Source: Nocardioides kongjuensis (GTDB taxonomy: Bacteria; Actinomycetota; Actinomycetes; Propionibacteriales; Nocardioidaceae). From it: 64,000 nucleotides of DNA. Under the pieces are notes generated by a model. That model was not told where the DNA came from, made no database searches, and saw nothing but the letters and a program-made list of their open reading frames with translations. Both the position numbers and the translations under genes were made by a program. Each line of letters opens with the position of its first letter. The stretch's first letter is position 1. Where the stretch lies: NCBI RefSeq assembly GCF_013409625.1, contig NZ_JACCBF010000001.1, forward strand, positions 1-64,000, read 5' to 3'. Shown piece after piece: positions 29,001 through 36,682 of the stretch.

Positions 29001-30080
29001 ATGGTCCTCGACGAGATCCCCGGCTTCTGGGCCGTGGTCCCCGCCGGCGGTGCCGGGACGCGGCTGTGGCCGCTGTCGCGCTCGCACGCTCCCAAGTTCC
29101 TCCACGACCTCACCGGCGCCGGTCGCACCCTGCTCGAGCAGACCCACGACCGGCTCACCCCGCTCGCGGGTGACCGGATCCTCGTCGTCACCGGCGCCGC
29201 GCACCGTGCGGCCGTCCGCGGTCAGCTCCCGACGCTGCCCGAGGACGCCGTCGTGGCCGAGCCGTCGGCCCGGGACTCGATGGCCGCCATCGGACTGGCG
29301 GCCGCCCTGCTCGAGGCCCGTGGCGCCGAGGTGATGGGCTCCTTCGCGGCCGACCACGTGATCCCCGACCCGGAGCGCTTCGGCGCCTCCGTGGCCGAGG
29401 CCGTCGCCGCCGCCCGCGAGGGCTGGCTGGTCACCATCGGCATCGAGCCGACCTTCGCCTCGTCCGCGTTCGGGTACGTCCGTCAGGGCGAGCCGCTGCC
29501 CGGTCACCCGTCCGCGCGCCGGGTCGTCGAGTTCGTGGAGAAGCCGTCGGTCCCGGTGGCCGAGGAGTACCTCGCGACCGGTCAGTACCGGTGGAACGCC
29601 GGCATGTTCGTCGTACGCCCGACGGTGCTGCTCGACCTGCTGGCCGAGCAGGACCCCGGCTTCGCGGCCACCCTGCGCACCATCGCCGCCGCCCCGGAGC
29701 GCCTGGGTGAGCTGTGGGAGAGCCTGCCGAAGATCGCCATCGACCACGCCGTGGCCGAGCCCGCGGCCGCCGCCGGCAAGGTGGTCACCATCCCCGGGAC
29801 CTTCGCCTGGGACGACATCGGCGACTTCGACTCGCTCGCCACGCTCCTCGGCGACGACGACGCCTGCAGCGTCCTCGGCGACGAGACCCTGACCCAGTTG
29901 ATCGGTGCGAGCGGGATCGTCGTCCCGCGCTCGGGCCGCACCGTCGCGGTGATCGGGCTGGACGACGTCGTCGTCGTCGACACCCCGGACGCGCTGCTCG
30001 TCACCACGCGGGCGCGGGCGCAGGAGGTCAAGAACGTGGTCGCCGCGCTGAAGGAGCAGGGGCGCGCGGACCTGGTGTGA
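29001..30080 (+). CDS. manC: Mannose-1-phosphate guanylyltransferase
   Basis: Makes GDP-mannose from mannose-1-phosphate and GTP for glycolipids and glycans. At 359 aa it is a single-domain enzyme with no fused phosphomannose isomerase. The nucleotide loop VVPAGGAGTRLWPLSR, FAADHVIPD (metal site), VEFVEKP and WNAGMFVVRP are all present. It works with the phosphomannomutase at 39050-40429. Downstream lies a tandem repeat and the dispersed hairpin elements. Confidence 0.93.
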   Translation: MVLDEIPGFWAVVPAGGAGTRLWPLSRSHAPKFLHDLTGAGRTLLEQTHDRLTPLAGDRILVVTGAAHRAAVRGQLPTLPEDAVVAEPSARDSMAAIGLAAALLEARGAEVMGSFAADHVIPDPERFGASVAEAVAAAREGWLVTIGIEPTFASSAFGYVRQGEPLPGHPSARRVVEFVEKPSVPVAEEYLATGQYRWNAGMFVVRPTVLLDLLAEQDPGFAATLRTIAAAPERLGELWESLPKIAIDHAVAEPAAAAGKVVTIPGTFAWDDIGDFDSLATLLGDDDACSVLGDETLTQLIGASGIVVPRSGRTVAVIGLDDVVVVDTPDALLVTTRARAQEVKNVVAALKEQGRADLV

Positions 30081-30113
30081 CGGGGCGAGTGCTGGCGACG
30101 GGTGCTCGTGGCG

Positions 30114-30172
30114 GGTGCGCGTGGGTGGTGCGCGTGGGTGGTGCGCGTGGGTGGTGCGCGTGGGTGGTGCGC
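30114..30172 (+). repeat. 13-bp tandem repeat, 4.5 copies
   Basis: Four exact copies of GGTGCGCGTGGGT (30114-30165) plus a 7-bp partial copy, 33 bp after the manC stop. Exact identity suggests recent slippage and length variation between strains. Confidence 0.9.
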
Positions 30173-30195
30173 TACGTGAGCGACTCACGGTGTTG

Positions 30196-30309
30196 GTTTG
30201 GCGCTCGCTTCGCTCGCGCATGTCGCGCCGCCTTGTGACGCCGTTTCTTCCTCCCCCGCTCGCTCGTTCCTCGCTCGCTCCTCCGTCCAGAAACGGCGGG
30301 CGGCGCGAC
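30196..30309 (+). repeat. Dispersed two-tier hairpin element, copy A
   Basis: Architecture in order: a 30-nt flank containing GCTCGCTTCGCTCGCGC (30196-30225), an outer stem arm (30222-30232), an inner stem arm CGCCGTTTCT (30239-30248), a 40-nt loop rich in GCTCGCTCG, then the mirrored inner (30289-30298) and outer (30299-30309) arms. Both stems are perfect, 10 and 11 bp. The flank is an exact 30-bp inverted repeat of 30459-30488. Sense orientation after manC. Confidence 0.85.
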
Positions 30310-30314
30310 GAGAA

Positions 30315-30354
30315 TCAGCCGAATGTCGTGCGCGACCGCACGACATTCGGCTGA
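30315..30354. repeat. Perfect 18-bp stem hairpin between the two elements
   Basis: Arms 30315-30332 and 30337-30354 with a CGAC loop; the arm begins TCAGCCGAATGTCG. It sits midway between the convergent manC and DUF3105 genes and may be a bidirectional terminator, although no T-run follows on either side. Confidence 0.8.
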
Positions 30355-30363
30355 GTGCTCTCT

Positions 30364-30488
30364 GTCGGGCGCCCCGCGTGATCTGGACTGAGCGGAGCGA
30401 GCGACCGAGGAACGAGGGAGCGAGCGCAGCGAGGGAAGATCACGCGCCAAAGGGCGCCCGACATGCGCGAGCGAAGCGAGCGCCAAAC
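30364..30488 (-). repeat. Dispersed two-tier hairpin element, copy C (opposite orientation)
   Basis: Read on the minus strand it has the same order as copy A: a 30-nt GCTCGC flank (30459-30488), outer stem (30364-30374 with 30452-30462, 11 bp), inner stem (30375-30384 with 30437-30446, 10 bp), and a loop sharing CTCGTTCCTCG. Stem sequences differ from copy A on both strands but pair perfectly. Sense orientation after the DUF3105 gene. Confidence 0.85.
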
Positions 30489-30491
30489 GAC

Positions 30492-31250
30492 TCAGTACGC
30501 GTAGGGCTCCGGGGCGTCGGTGAACGGGTACTTGTCCATGAACGTGCTCAGTGCGGCACCGCTGACCTCGGAGCAGTACTGCCAGGAGCCGTACTGCTTC
30601 TGGGTGTCGGGGTCGACGCGCCAGTGGGTGAAGGCGATGTGCTGGCCCTTCGGGAACTTGCCGACCTCCTTCTCGTCCGCCTTGGTCCACGGGGCGACCT
30701 TGAACTTCAGTCGCTGGTTGGTGTCGTTGGCGTCCATGATCTTGGCGATGGCGCGCATGGCCGAGATCTCGGAGGAGTCGTCGTTGGCGGTGGTGTCGTA
30801 CCACAGGATCGTGTAGCCGTGCTCGAGGTTGTGCACGAGCGCCTCGAGCTCGGGGCGGGAGTCCTCGGTGTAGAAGCGGTCGCCGATCGGGGTGGGAGCG
30901 ACGCCGGCCACGTTCCAGTGGGCGCCGAAGGCGGGCGGGGCGTCCTTGTAGTCGACCTGCTGGCCCTCGGGGACGTGCTCGCCGCTGCCCGTGGCCTCCT
31001 TCTCGGTGATCTTGCCGCACACGCTGGCAGAAGCGCCGATCTCGGCGACGCTCTTGCCCTTCCACTTCTGGTCGTTGACCATGTCGCGGACCTTCGGGTA
31101 GAGCGCCGCGCCGACGATGATGAGTGCGACCGCGACGCAGACGCCGACGATGGCCATGCCCTGGCGCTTGTCGGCGCGCTTCTGCTTGCGCCGGATGTCG
31201 TCGATGACTTGGCGGCGCTCCGACTTCTCGGACTTGCTGGACTTGGCCAC
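30492..31250 (-). CDS. DUF3105 domain membrane protein
   Basis: A 252-aa protein with a charged N-terminus (MAKSSKSEKSERRQ), one membrane segment at about 32-52 and an extracellular DUF3105 domain containing HVPEGQQVDY, FGAHWNVAGV, EALVHNLEHGYTILWY and HIAFTHW. The multiple histidines suggest metal binding, but the family function is unknown. GAGG precedes the GTG at 31250. It lies downstream of fbiB on the same strand. Confidence 0.87.
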   Translation of the reverse strand: MAKSSKSEKSERRQVIDDIRRKQKRADKRQGMAIVGVCVAVALIIVGAALYPKVRDMVNDQKWKGKSVAEIGASASVCGKITEKEATGSGEHVPEGQQVDYKDAPPAFGAHWNVAGVAPTPIGDRFYTEDSRPELEALVHNLEHGYTILWYDTTANDDSSEISAMRAIAKIMDANDTNQRLKFKVAPWTKADEKEVGKFPKGQHIAFTHWRVDPDTQKQYGSWQYCSEVSGAALSTFMDKYPFTDAPEPYAY

Positions 31251-31319
31251 GTGCGGGGTACCTCGTCTTGGTCGTGAAGGGCATGCGGGAGCACGCCCCG
31301 TGCGGCGAACGCGGTGAGT

Positions 31320-32276
31320 CTACGGAGTCACCGGTCGAAACCGCAGGTCGGTGTCGACATCGCCGGTCTGCGTGCTGTGCCATCCGTGGGCGAACGCGAC
31401 GATGTCGGCGGCCGCGCGTCGCTCCCTGTCCGTGTGCACGACGTCCGGGGCCGTCGCGTGGGCGGTGATCCCCGCGCGGCCGAGCGCGGCGACGAACTCC
31501 GCGGCGTCGACGGGACTGCCGAACGGCGTGCGTGCGCCCGGCTGGGCGGCGACCGCCTGGATGACGGCCTCGCGGGCGCCGTACCCGAACAGGTCGGCGC
31601 CCTCGGCGCGGATCAGTGCGCGGGCGCCGGGACCGTCCTCGCCCGGGGCGAGGACGAGGTCCGCGCGACCTCGCAGCACGGCGCAGGGGCGGGCGCCGAG
31701 CTTGCCCTGGGCGAGCTCGACGGCGGAGGCGATCTCGTCGGCGACGGCGGGGGCGGTGACGGCGAGCTCGTTGCCGTGGGCGTCGACCCGGCCGGCGAAC
31801 GACTCGAGCACGGCCAGGCCGGCGGCGCCGATGGCGATGTCGGTCTGGCCCTCGCGCCAGGCCCGGCCGGCGGTGTCGGTGACGACGACGCCGACGTTGA
31901 CGCCGCGCCGCTCGGCGACCGCGGCTCGCAGCGCGCGGGCCGAGGCGTCGGGGTCGAGGGGGAGCAGGACCACGGACCCCGCGGCGACGTTCGAGGCGTC
32001 GACGCCGGCAGCGGCCATGGTCAGGCCGAGGCGGTTGCGCACGATCCGGGTCGGGCCGCGGCGGGCGACCAGGCGGTCGGTCTCGGCGTCGATCCACACC
32101 TCGCGGTCGCCGTCCTCGATCCGGCCCTCGGCCTTGCTGACCACCTTGCTGGTCACCACGAGCACGTCGCCGTCGACGAGGTCCTCGGGTCCGAGCGCGG
32201 CGAGCAGGGCAGCAGCGAGGTCGTCGCCCGGACGGATCTCGGGCACGCCGTCGGGCGCGGTCACGCTCAGCGCCAT
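31320..32276 (-). CDS. fbiB: Coenzyme F420-0:L-glutamate ligase
   Basis: Adds gamma-linked glutamates to F420-0 using GTP. At 318 aa it contains the CofE domain (LVVTSKVVSKAEGR, NVGVVVTDTAGRAWREGQTDIAIG) plus a short C-terminal part, and lacks the full nitroreductase-like FMN domain of the 448-aa mycobacterial FbiB that reduces the dehydro intermediate. That step must come from another gene or another route. Overlaps fbiA by ATGA, so the two are coupled. Confidence 0.88.
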   Translation of the reverse strand: MALSVTAPDGVPEIRPGDDLAAALLAALGPEDLVDGDVLVVTSKVVSKAEGRIEDGDREVWIDAETDRLVARRGPTRIVRNRLGLTMAAAGVDASNVAAGSVVLLPLDPDASARALRAAVAERRGVNVGVVVTDTAGRAWREGQTDIAIGAAGLAVLESFAGRVDAHGNELAVTAPAVADEIASAVELAQGKLGARPCAVLRGRADLVLAPGEDGPGARALIRAEGADLFGYGAREAVIQAVAAQPGARTPFGSPVDAAEFVAALGRAGITAHATAPDVVHTDRERRAAADIVAFAHGWHSTQTGDVDTDLRFRPVTP

Positions 32277-33334
32277 CAGCGCACCAGGTCGATCGCAGCG
32301 GCGGCCATGGCGGCCGTGGCGTCGTGGTCGGTCATCATCAGCGGTACGGCGGCCGAGCGGATCCCGGCCGCCTCCAGCCGCGCCACCTGCGCGGCATCGC
32401 GCTCGTCGACCAGCCAGCCGTCGAGCACCCCGCCGGCCGCACGGGCGCCGTAGTTGAGGCCGACGCCGGCCGCGCTGATCTCGACGCCGATCGAGGTCAG
32501 CATCTGCTCGGCCATGCCGCGCACGTGGCTGTCGCCGACGATGGGGGACAGGCCGACGACCTTCGCGTCGGTCGCGCGCACGGCGTCGCGCAGGCCGGGG
32601 ACGCCGAGGATCGTCCCGACCGACACGACCGGGTTCGACGGTGGCAGCACCACCAGGTCGGCGCCGGTGATGGCGTCGAGCACGCCCGGCGCGGGGGAGG
32701 ACTGGTCGAGGCCCACGAACACGACCTGCTCGGCGGGCACCTCCGCGCGCAGCCGGACCCAGTACTCCTGGAAGTGCACGACCCTCTTGCCGCTGGCGCT
32801 GTCCGCGTCGGCGACGGCGACGTGGGTCTCGACGCGGTCGTCGGTCATCGGCAACAGGCGCAGCCGGTCGCCGTACGTCGGCTCCAGCCAGCGCTTGCAC
32901 AGCGCCTGCGTGACCTGCGAGAGCGGGTAGCCCGCGTCGAGCATCTGGGTGCGCACCAGGTGGGTGGCGATGTCGCGATCGCCGAGACCGAACCAGGTCG
33001 GCTCGACGCCGTACGCCGCCAGCTCCTCCTTGGCGCTCCAGGTCTCCTCCCGCCGGCCCCAGCCGCGCTCGAGGTCGATGCCGTCGCCGAGGGTGTACAT
33101 CACGGTGTCGAGGTCGGGGCAGACCTTGAGGCCGTGGATCCACCAGTCGTCGGCGTTGTTGGCGACCACCGTCACGTGGGCGTCCGGGGCGACACCCGGT
33201 AGGGTTCCAGCGGCGATGCCGTGGAGCAGGCCTTGCAGGAAACGGGCTCCGCCCATGCCGCCCGAGAGGACGGTCAGCTTCCGCGCAGGTCGGCCGATGG
33301 GTCCACTGGCTGTCGCGTCAGGTGTCGAGTCCAC
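32276..33334 (-). CDS. fbiA: F420 2-phospho-L-lactate/phosphoenolpyruvate transferase
   Basis: Joins the GDP- or phosphoenolpyruvyl-derived side chain to Fo, forming (dehydro)F420-0. It has 352 aa, against about 331 in M. tuberculosis; the extra 18 residues precede the conserved KLTVLSGGMGGARFLQGL. Further motifs are VVANNADDWWIHGLKVCPDLDTVMYTL (split here by family-typical residues) and LPPSNPVVSVGTIL. The GTG at 33334 is the first in-frame start that fits; no clear ribosome site or -10 box supports it, so the exact start is uncertain. Confidence 0.9.
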   Translation of the reverse strand: MDSTPDATASGPIGRPARKLTVLSGGMGGARFLQGLLHGIAAGTLPGVAPDAHVTVVANNADDWWIHGLKVCPDLDTVMYTLGDGIDLERGWGRREETWSAKEELAAYGVEPTWFGLGDRDIATHLVRTQMLDAGYPLSQVTQALCKRWLEPTYGDRLRLLPMTDDRVETHVAVADADSASGKRVVHFQEYWVRLRAEVPAEQVVFVGLDQSSPAPGVLDAITGADLVVLPPSNPVVSVGTILGVPGLRDAVRATDAKVVGLSPIVGDSHVRGMAEQMLTSIGVEISAAGVGLNYGARAAGGVLDGWLVDERDAAQVARLEAAGIRSAAVPLMMTDHDATAAMAAAAIDLVR

Positions 33335-33399
33335 GGGGGACAACTGTGCCGTGCCCGAAAAAGGCTGCGAGCACGGGGCTCCCCATAGCAGACTCGACC

Positions 33400-33429
33400 T
33401 TGACTGTTTGGGTATGACACGTATGTAAT
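33400..33429 (+). promoter_or_regulatory. Promoter of whiB
   Basis: TTGACT (33400-33405), an 18-nt spacer, then TGTAAT (33424-33429): the best two-box housekeeping promoter seen here. Predicted transcription begins near 33436, about 43 nt before the chosen GTG. Confidence 0.6.
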
Positions 33430-33478
33430 TCCAGAGATGTCGTTCGGGGCATCGGGTCGAGACGTAAGGGGCGTAATC

Positions 33479-33733
33479 GTGAGGGAACTGTTCCTGGTCG
33501 AAGCAGATTCCGAAGAGCTGGGGTGGCAGGAGCGCGCGCTGTGCGCGCAGACCGACCCCGAGGCGTTCTTCCCGGAGAAGGGAGGATCGACGCGCGAGGC
33601 CAAGAAGGTCTGCCAGACCTGCGAGGTGCGCATCGAGTGCCTCGAGGCGGCGCTGGGCAACGACGAGCGCTTCGGCATCTGGGGTGGCATGTCGGAGCGC
33701 GAGCGCCGCAAGCTGAAGAAGCGCGCCGTCTGA
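33479..33733 (+). CDS. whiB: WhiB-family iron-sulfur regulator (WhiB/WhmD type)
   Basis: An 84-aa redox regulator with four cysteines that bind a 4Fe-4S cluster (ALCAQTD, VCQTCEVRIEC), the G(I/V)WGG turn in FGIWGGMSERERR, and a basic tail. The segment EELGWQERALCAQTDPEAFF is near identical to Streptomyces WhiB and mycobacterial WhmD, which control septation and cell division. The GTG at 33479 gives the family length; an ATG at 33437 would add 14 residues. A weak hairpin at 33762-33786 may end the transcript. Confidence 0.95.
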   Translation: MRELFLVEADSEELGWQERALCAQTDPEAFFPEKGGSTREAKKVCQTCEVRIECLEAALGNDERFGIWGGMSERERRKLKKRAV

Positions 33734-33791
33734 GACGTACGACGCGCGGTCGCTCCCTGCTGACGGTTCGCCCCCTTCGGGCCGTCGGTCG

Positions 33792-33797
33792 TAGGGT
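33792..33797 (+). promoter_or_regulatory. Leaderless -10 box of the membrane GT2 gene
   Basis: TAGGGT ends 8 nt before the GTG at 33806. Confidence 0.5.
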
Positions 33798-33805
33798 CTG
33801 ACCTC

Positions 33806-36682
33806 GTGTCGCAACAACCCGAGGTGGCTGTCCTCCTGGTCAGCCACGACGGCAGCACCTGGCTGCCGGCGGTCCTCGACGGCCTGCTCGCGCAGACTGC
33901 GCCCCCCGCGCGCGTGGTGGCCGTCGACACCGGCAGCAAGGACGGCAGTGCCGACCTGGTCCGGGCCGCACTGGCCGGACGCCTGTCCCTCGAGCAGCGC
34001 TCCCTGGCCGGCGACACCGGGTTCCCCGACGCCGTCGCCGAGGGCCTGCTCGTCCTGGCCGAGACCGGCACCGCCCCGGACTGGGTGTGGATCCTCCACG
34101 ACGACGCGAACCCCGCACCCGACGCCCTCGCCGCCCTGCTGGCCGCGGCCGCTGCGCGCCCCGACGCCGACATCCTCGGCCCCAAGCTGCGCGAGTGGCC
34201 CTCGCTGCGCCGGCTCCTCGAGCTGGGCGTCACGATCAGCGGCACCGGCCGGCGCGAGACCGGGCTGGAGCGCGGAGAGTACGACCAGGGCCAGCACGAC
34301 GAGGTCCGCGAGGTGCTCGCGGTCAACTCGGCCGGCATGCTCGTGCGCCGCGAGGTGCTCGAGGAGCTCGGCGGCTTCGACAGTGCACTGCCGATCTTCG
34401 GCAACGACATCGACCTCGGCTGGCGCGCCGCCGCGGCCGGCCGCACCACGCTGGTCGTCCCCGACGCCGTCGTCTTCCACGCCGAGGCCGCCCACCGCGG
34501 CATCCGTCGTACGCCGCTGACCGGGCGGCACACCCACTTCCAGGAGCGCCGCGCCGCGCTCTTCACGCTGCTCGCCAACGGCCGTGGGGCCACGCTCCCG
34601 CTGCAGGTCCTGCGCCTGACCCTCGGCTCGCTGCTGCGCGTGCTCGGCCTGCTCGGTGTCCGCGCCGTCGGCGAGGCGCTGGACGAGCTCGCCGCCCTGG
34701 TCTCCGTGCTGCGGCACCCGGGCCAGGTCCGGGCGGCCCGCCGGGCACGACGTGGCGCCGGCGCCGCGGGCACCGACCGTGCGCGGGTACGACGCCTGCT
34801 GGCCCCGTGGTGGCTGCCCTACCGGCACGGCCTCGACTTCGCCTCCGACCTCGTCGCCGCAGCGACCAACCAGGCGGCCGACGTCGCCGACCGGAGGCGG
34901 ATCGCGGCCGCCGAGCGCGACGCCGCCACGGCCCCGCCCGCCGCCCGGCACCGCGACGAGGACGAGGAGTTCGCCGACACCGGCATCGTCGTCCGCTTCT
35001 TGACGAACCCGGTCGCGGTCGCGACCGCGATCACCGTGCTGGCACTGCTCATCGGCGTGCGCGACGTCGTCGGCGGGGTCGCCGGCGGGGCCTTGTCGCC
35101 CGCGCCCGGCAGCGTCGGCGAGTGGTGGGCGCTGCACCTCGAGGGGCGGCACCCGATCGGGTTCGGCAGCGACGTGCCGGCGCCGCCGTACGTCCTGCCG
35201 CTCGCAGTGCTCGGCCTCCCGTTCGGCCCGTCGCTGCTGATGTCCCTGCTGATGGCGTTCGCCGCGCCGCTCGGGCTGTGGGGCGCCTGGCGCTTCCTGC
35301 GGGTGGTCGGCCGCCTCGTCACGCCGTACGGCGCACCGCGCTGGCTGCTGCTGTGGGGCTCGGTGACCTGGGCGCTGGTGCCGCTGGTCGCCGGCGCCTG
35401 GGGCGGTGGTCGCTGGGGGATCGTCGTCGCGGCGGCCGTGCTGCCGTGGATGGCGCACGCCGCGCTGGGCTTCGCCGATCCCGACGCCGACCACCGCTGG
35501 CGCGCCGGCTGGCGCACCGGCCTCGCGCTCGCCCTGCTGAGCGCCGTCGCGCCCCCGGCGTGGCTGGTCGTCGCGGTCCTGATCGGGGTGCTGCTCGGCT
35601 GCGCCGTGCGACTGCTGCCCAGCGAGGCCGGCGACAGGTCGGTCTGGGGGCCGCCGCTGCTCGCGCTCGCGGTGCCGCTGCTGGTGCTGCTGCCGTGGTG
35701 GCTGCCGGCCCTGCTGGAGGGCGGGATCGCCGGCACCGTGCTCGACATCGGTCGCTGGCCGACCGCGGCCACCTCCGGCTGGGACCTGCTCGCCGGCCGC
35801 CTCGGCGGCCTCGGCGCCCCGGTGCCGGTCGGCTACGTGCTGCCGGTGCTGGCTGCGCTGGCGCTGGTGCCGCGCGCGACCCGGATCCCGGTGGTCGTGT
35901 GCTGGCTGGTCGCTGCGGTGAGCGCCGTGGTCGCCGTACCGCTGGCCGTCACGACCATCGACATCGCCGGTCCGGCCGGCCAGCAGCCCGGCCTCGGCGC
36001 CGTCCTGCTGATGCTGCAGGGCGCGTGGATCACCGCGATCGTGCTGGGCGGCCTCTCGCTGCACCACCTCGGCGACCAGGCGAAGCCGGCACAGGCCGTG
36101 CTGGCGCTCTCCGGCGTCGTCGGCCTGGTCGCCCCGCTCATCGGTCTGGTCTGGTTCGCCGGCTGGGGCGCCGAGGAGCTCGACGACCCGCCGGCCTCCG
36201 ACGTCCCCGTCTACATGGCCCAGCGCGCCGAGCAGGCCGACCAGAACGGCGTCCTGGTGCTGCGCGGCAGCAAGGACACCGGCCTGCGGTACGACGTCCA
36301 CCGCGGCGACGGCCCGACCGTCGGCGAGGACGAGATCGCCGCGCTCACGCCGGAGGACACGAAGGTCACCGCGACCATCCGCTCGCTGGTCACCTCGCCC
36401 GACCCGGACGCGGTGGCCCGTCTCGCCGACCTCGGCATCCTCTACATCGTCCAGGCGGCACCCGCCGACGGGTCGGTCGCCGCCAGCCTCGACGCCACCA
36501 CCGGCCTCGTCCAGGCCAGCTCCGAGCGGGGCACCCGCGCCTGGCAGGTCAGCCCCGAACCGGGACCGCTGCCGAGCCACCACGCCTGGCTGCGCTGGAT
36601 CCTGCTGCTCGTCCAGGCCGCCGCGATCCCGGTGCTGGTCGTGCTCGCCCTCCCGCCGCTGCGAAGGAACCGCGATGAGTGA
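33806..36682 (+). CDS. Large membrane-bound GT2 glycosyltransferase
   Basis: A 958-aa protein: N-terminal GT2 domain (about 5-240; VLLVSHDGSTWLPAVLDGL, WILHDDANPAPDAL, FGNDIDLGWRAAAAG), a charged linker, then a polytopic membrane region with about 10-12 segments (about 395-800) and an extracellular beta-rich tail before a last membrane segment. The layout matches actinobacterial GT2 membrane proteins found next to whiB2 and DUF5719. Donor and acceptor are unknown. Overlaps the DUF5719 gene by 8 bp. Confidence 0.85.
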   Translation: MSQQPEVAVLLVSHDGSTWLPAVLDGLLAQTAPPARVVAVDTGSKDGSADLVRAALAGRLSLEQRSLAGDTGFPDAVAEGLLVLAETGTAPDWVWILHDDANPAPDALAALLAAAAARPDADILGPKLREWPSLRRLLELGVTISGTGRRETGLERGEYDQGQHDEVREVLAVNSAGMLVRREVLEELGGFDSALPIFGNDIDLGWRAAAAGRTTLVVPDAVVFHAEAAHRGIRRTPLTGRHTHFQERRAALFTLLANGRGATLPLQVLRLTLGSLLRVLGLLGVRAVGEALDELAALVSVLRHPGQVRAARRARRGAGAAGTDRARVRRLLAPWWLPYRHGLDFASDLVAAATNQAADVADRRRIAAAERDAATAPPAARHRDEDEEFADTGIVVRFLTNPVAVATAITVLALLIGVRDVVGGVAGGALSPAPGSVGEWWALHLEGRHPIGFGSDVPAPPYVLPLAVLGLPFGPSLLMSLLMAFAAPLGLWGAWRFLRVVGRLVTPYGAPRWLLLWGSVTWALVPLVAGAWGGGRWGIVVAAAVLPWMAHAALGFADPDADHRWRAGWRTGLALALLSAVAPPAWLVVAVLIGVLLGCAVRLLPSEAGDRSVWGPPLLALAVPLLVLLPWWLPALLEGGIAGTVLDIGRWPTAATSGWDLLAGRLGGLGAPVPVGYVLPVLAALALVPRATRIPVVVCWLVAAVSAVVAVPLAVTTIDIAGPAGQQPGLGAVLLMLQGAWITAIVLGGLSLHHLGDQAKPAQAVLALSGVVGLVAPLIGLVWFAGWGAEELDDPPASDVPVYMAQRAEQADQNGVLVLRGSKDTGLRYDVHRGDGPTVGEDEIAALTPEDTKVTATIRSLVTSPDPDAVARLADLGILYIVQAAPADGSVAASLDATTGLVQASSERGTRAWQVSPEPGPLPSHHAWLRWILLLVQAAAIPVLVVLALPPLRRNRDE

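Noticed and set aside
30114..30172. CRISPR-like array
   Set aside because: The units are contiguous, 13 bp long and have no spacers, and no cas genes are near.
30196..30488. Insertion sequence
   Set aside because: There is no transposase ORF within the block and no flanking target duplication could be identified; reported as non-coding repeat elements instead.
33762..33786. Terminator after whiB
   Set aside because: The stem is short and interrupted; mentioned with whiB but not listed as a feature.
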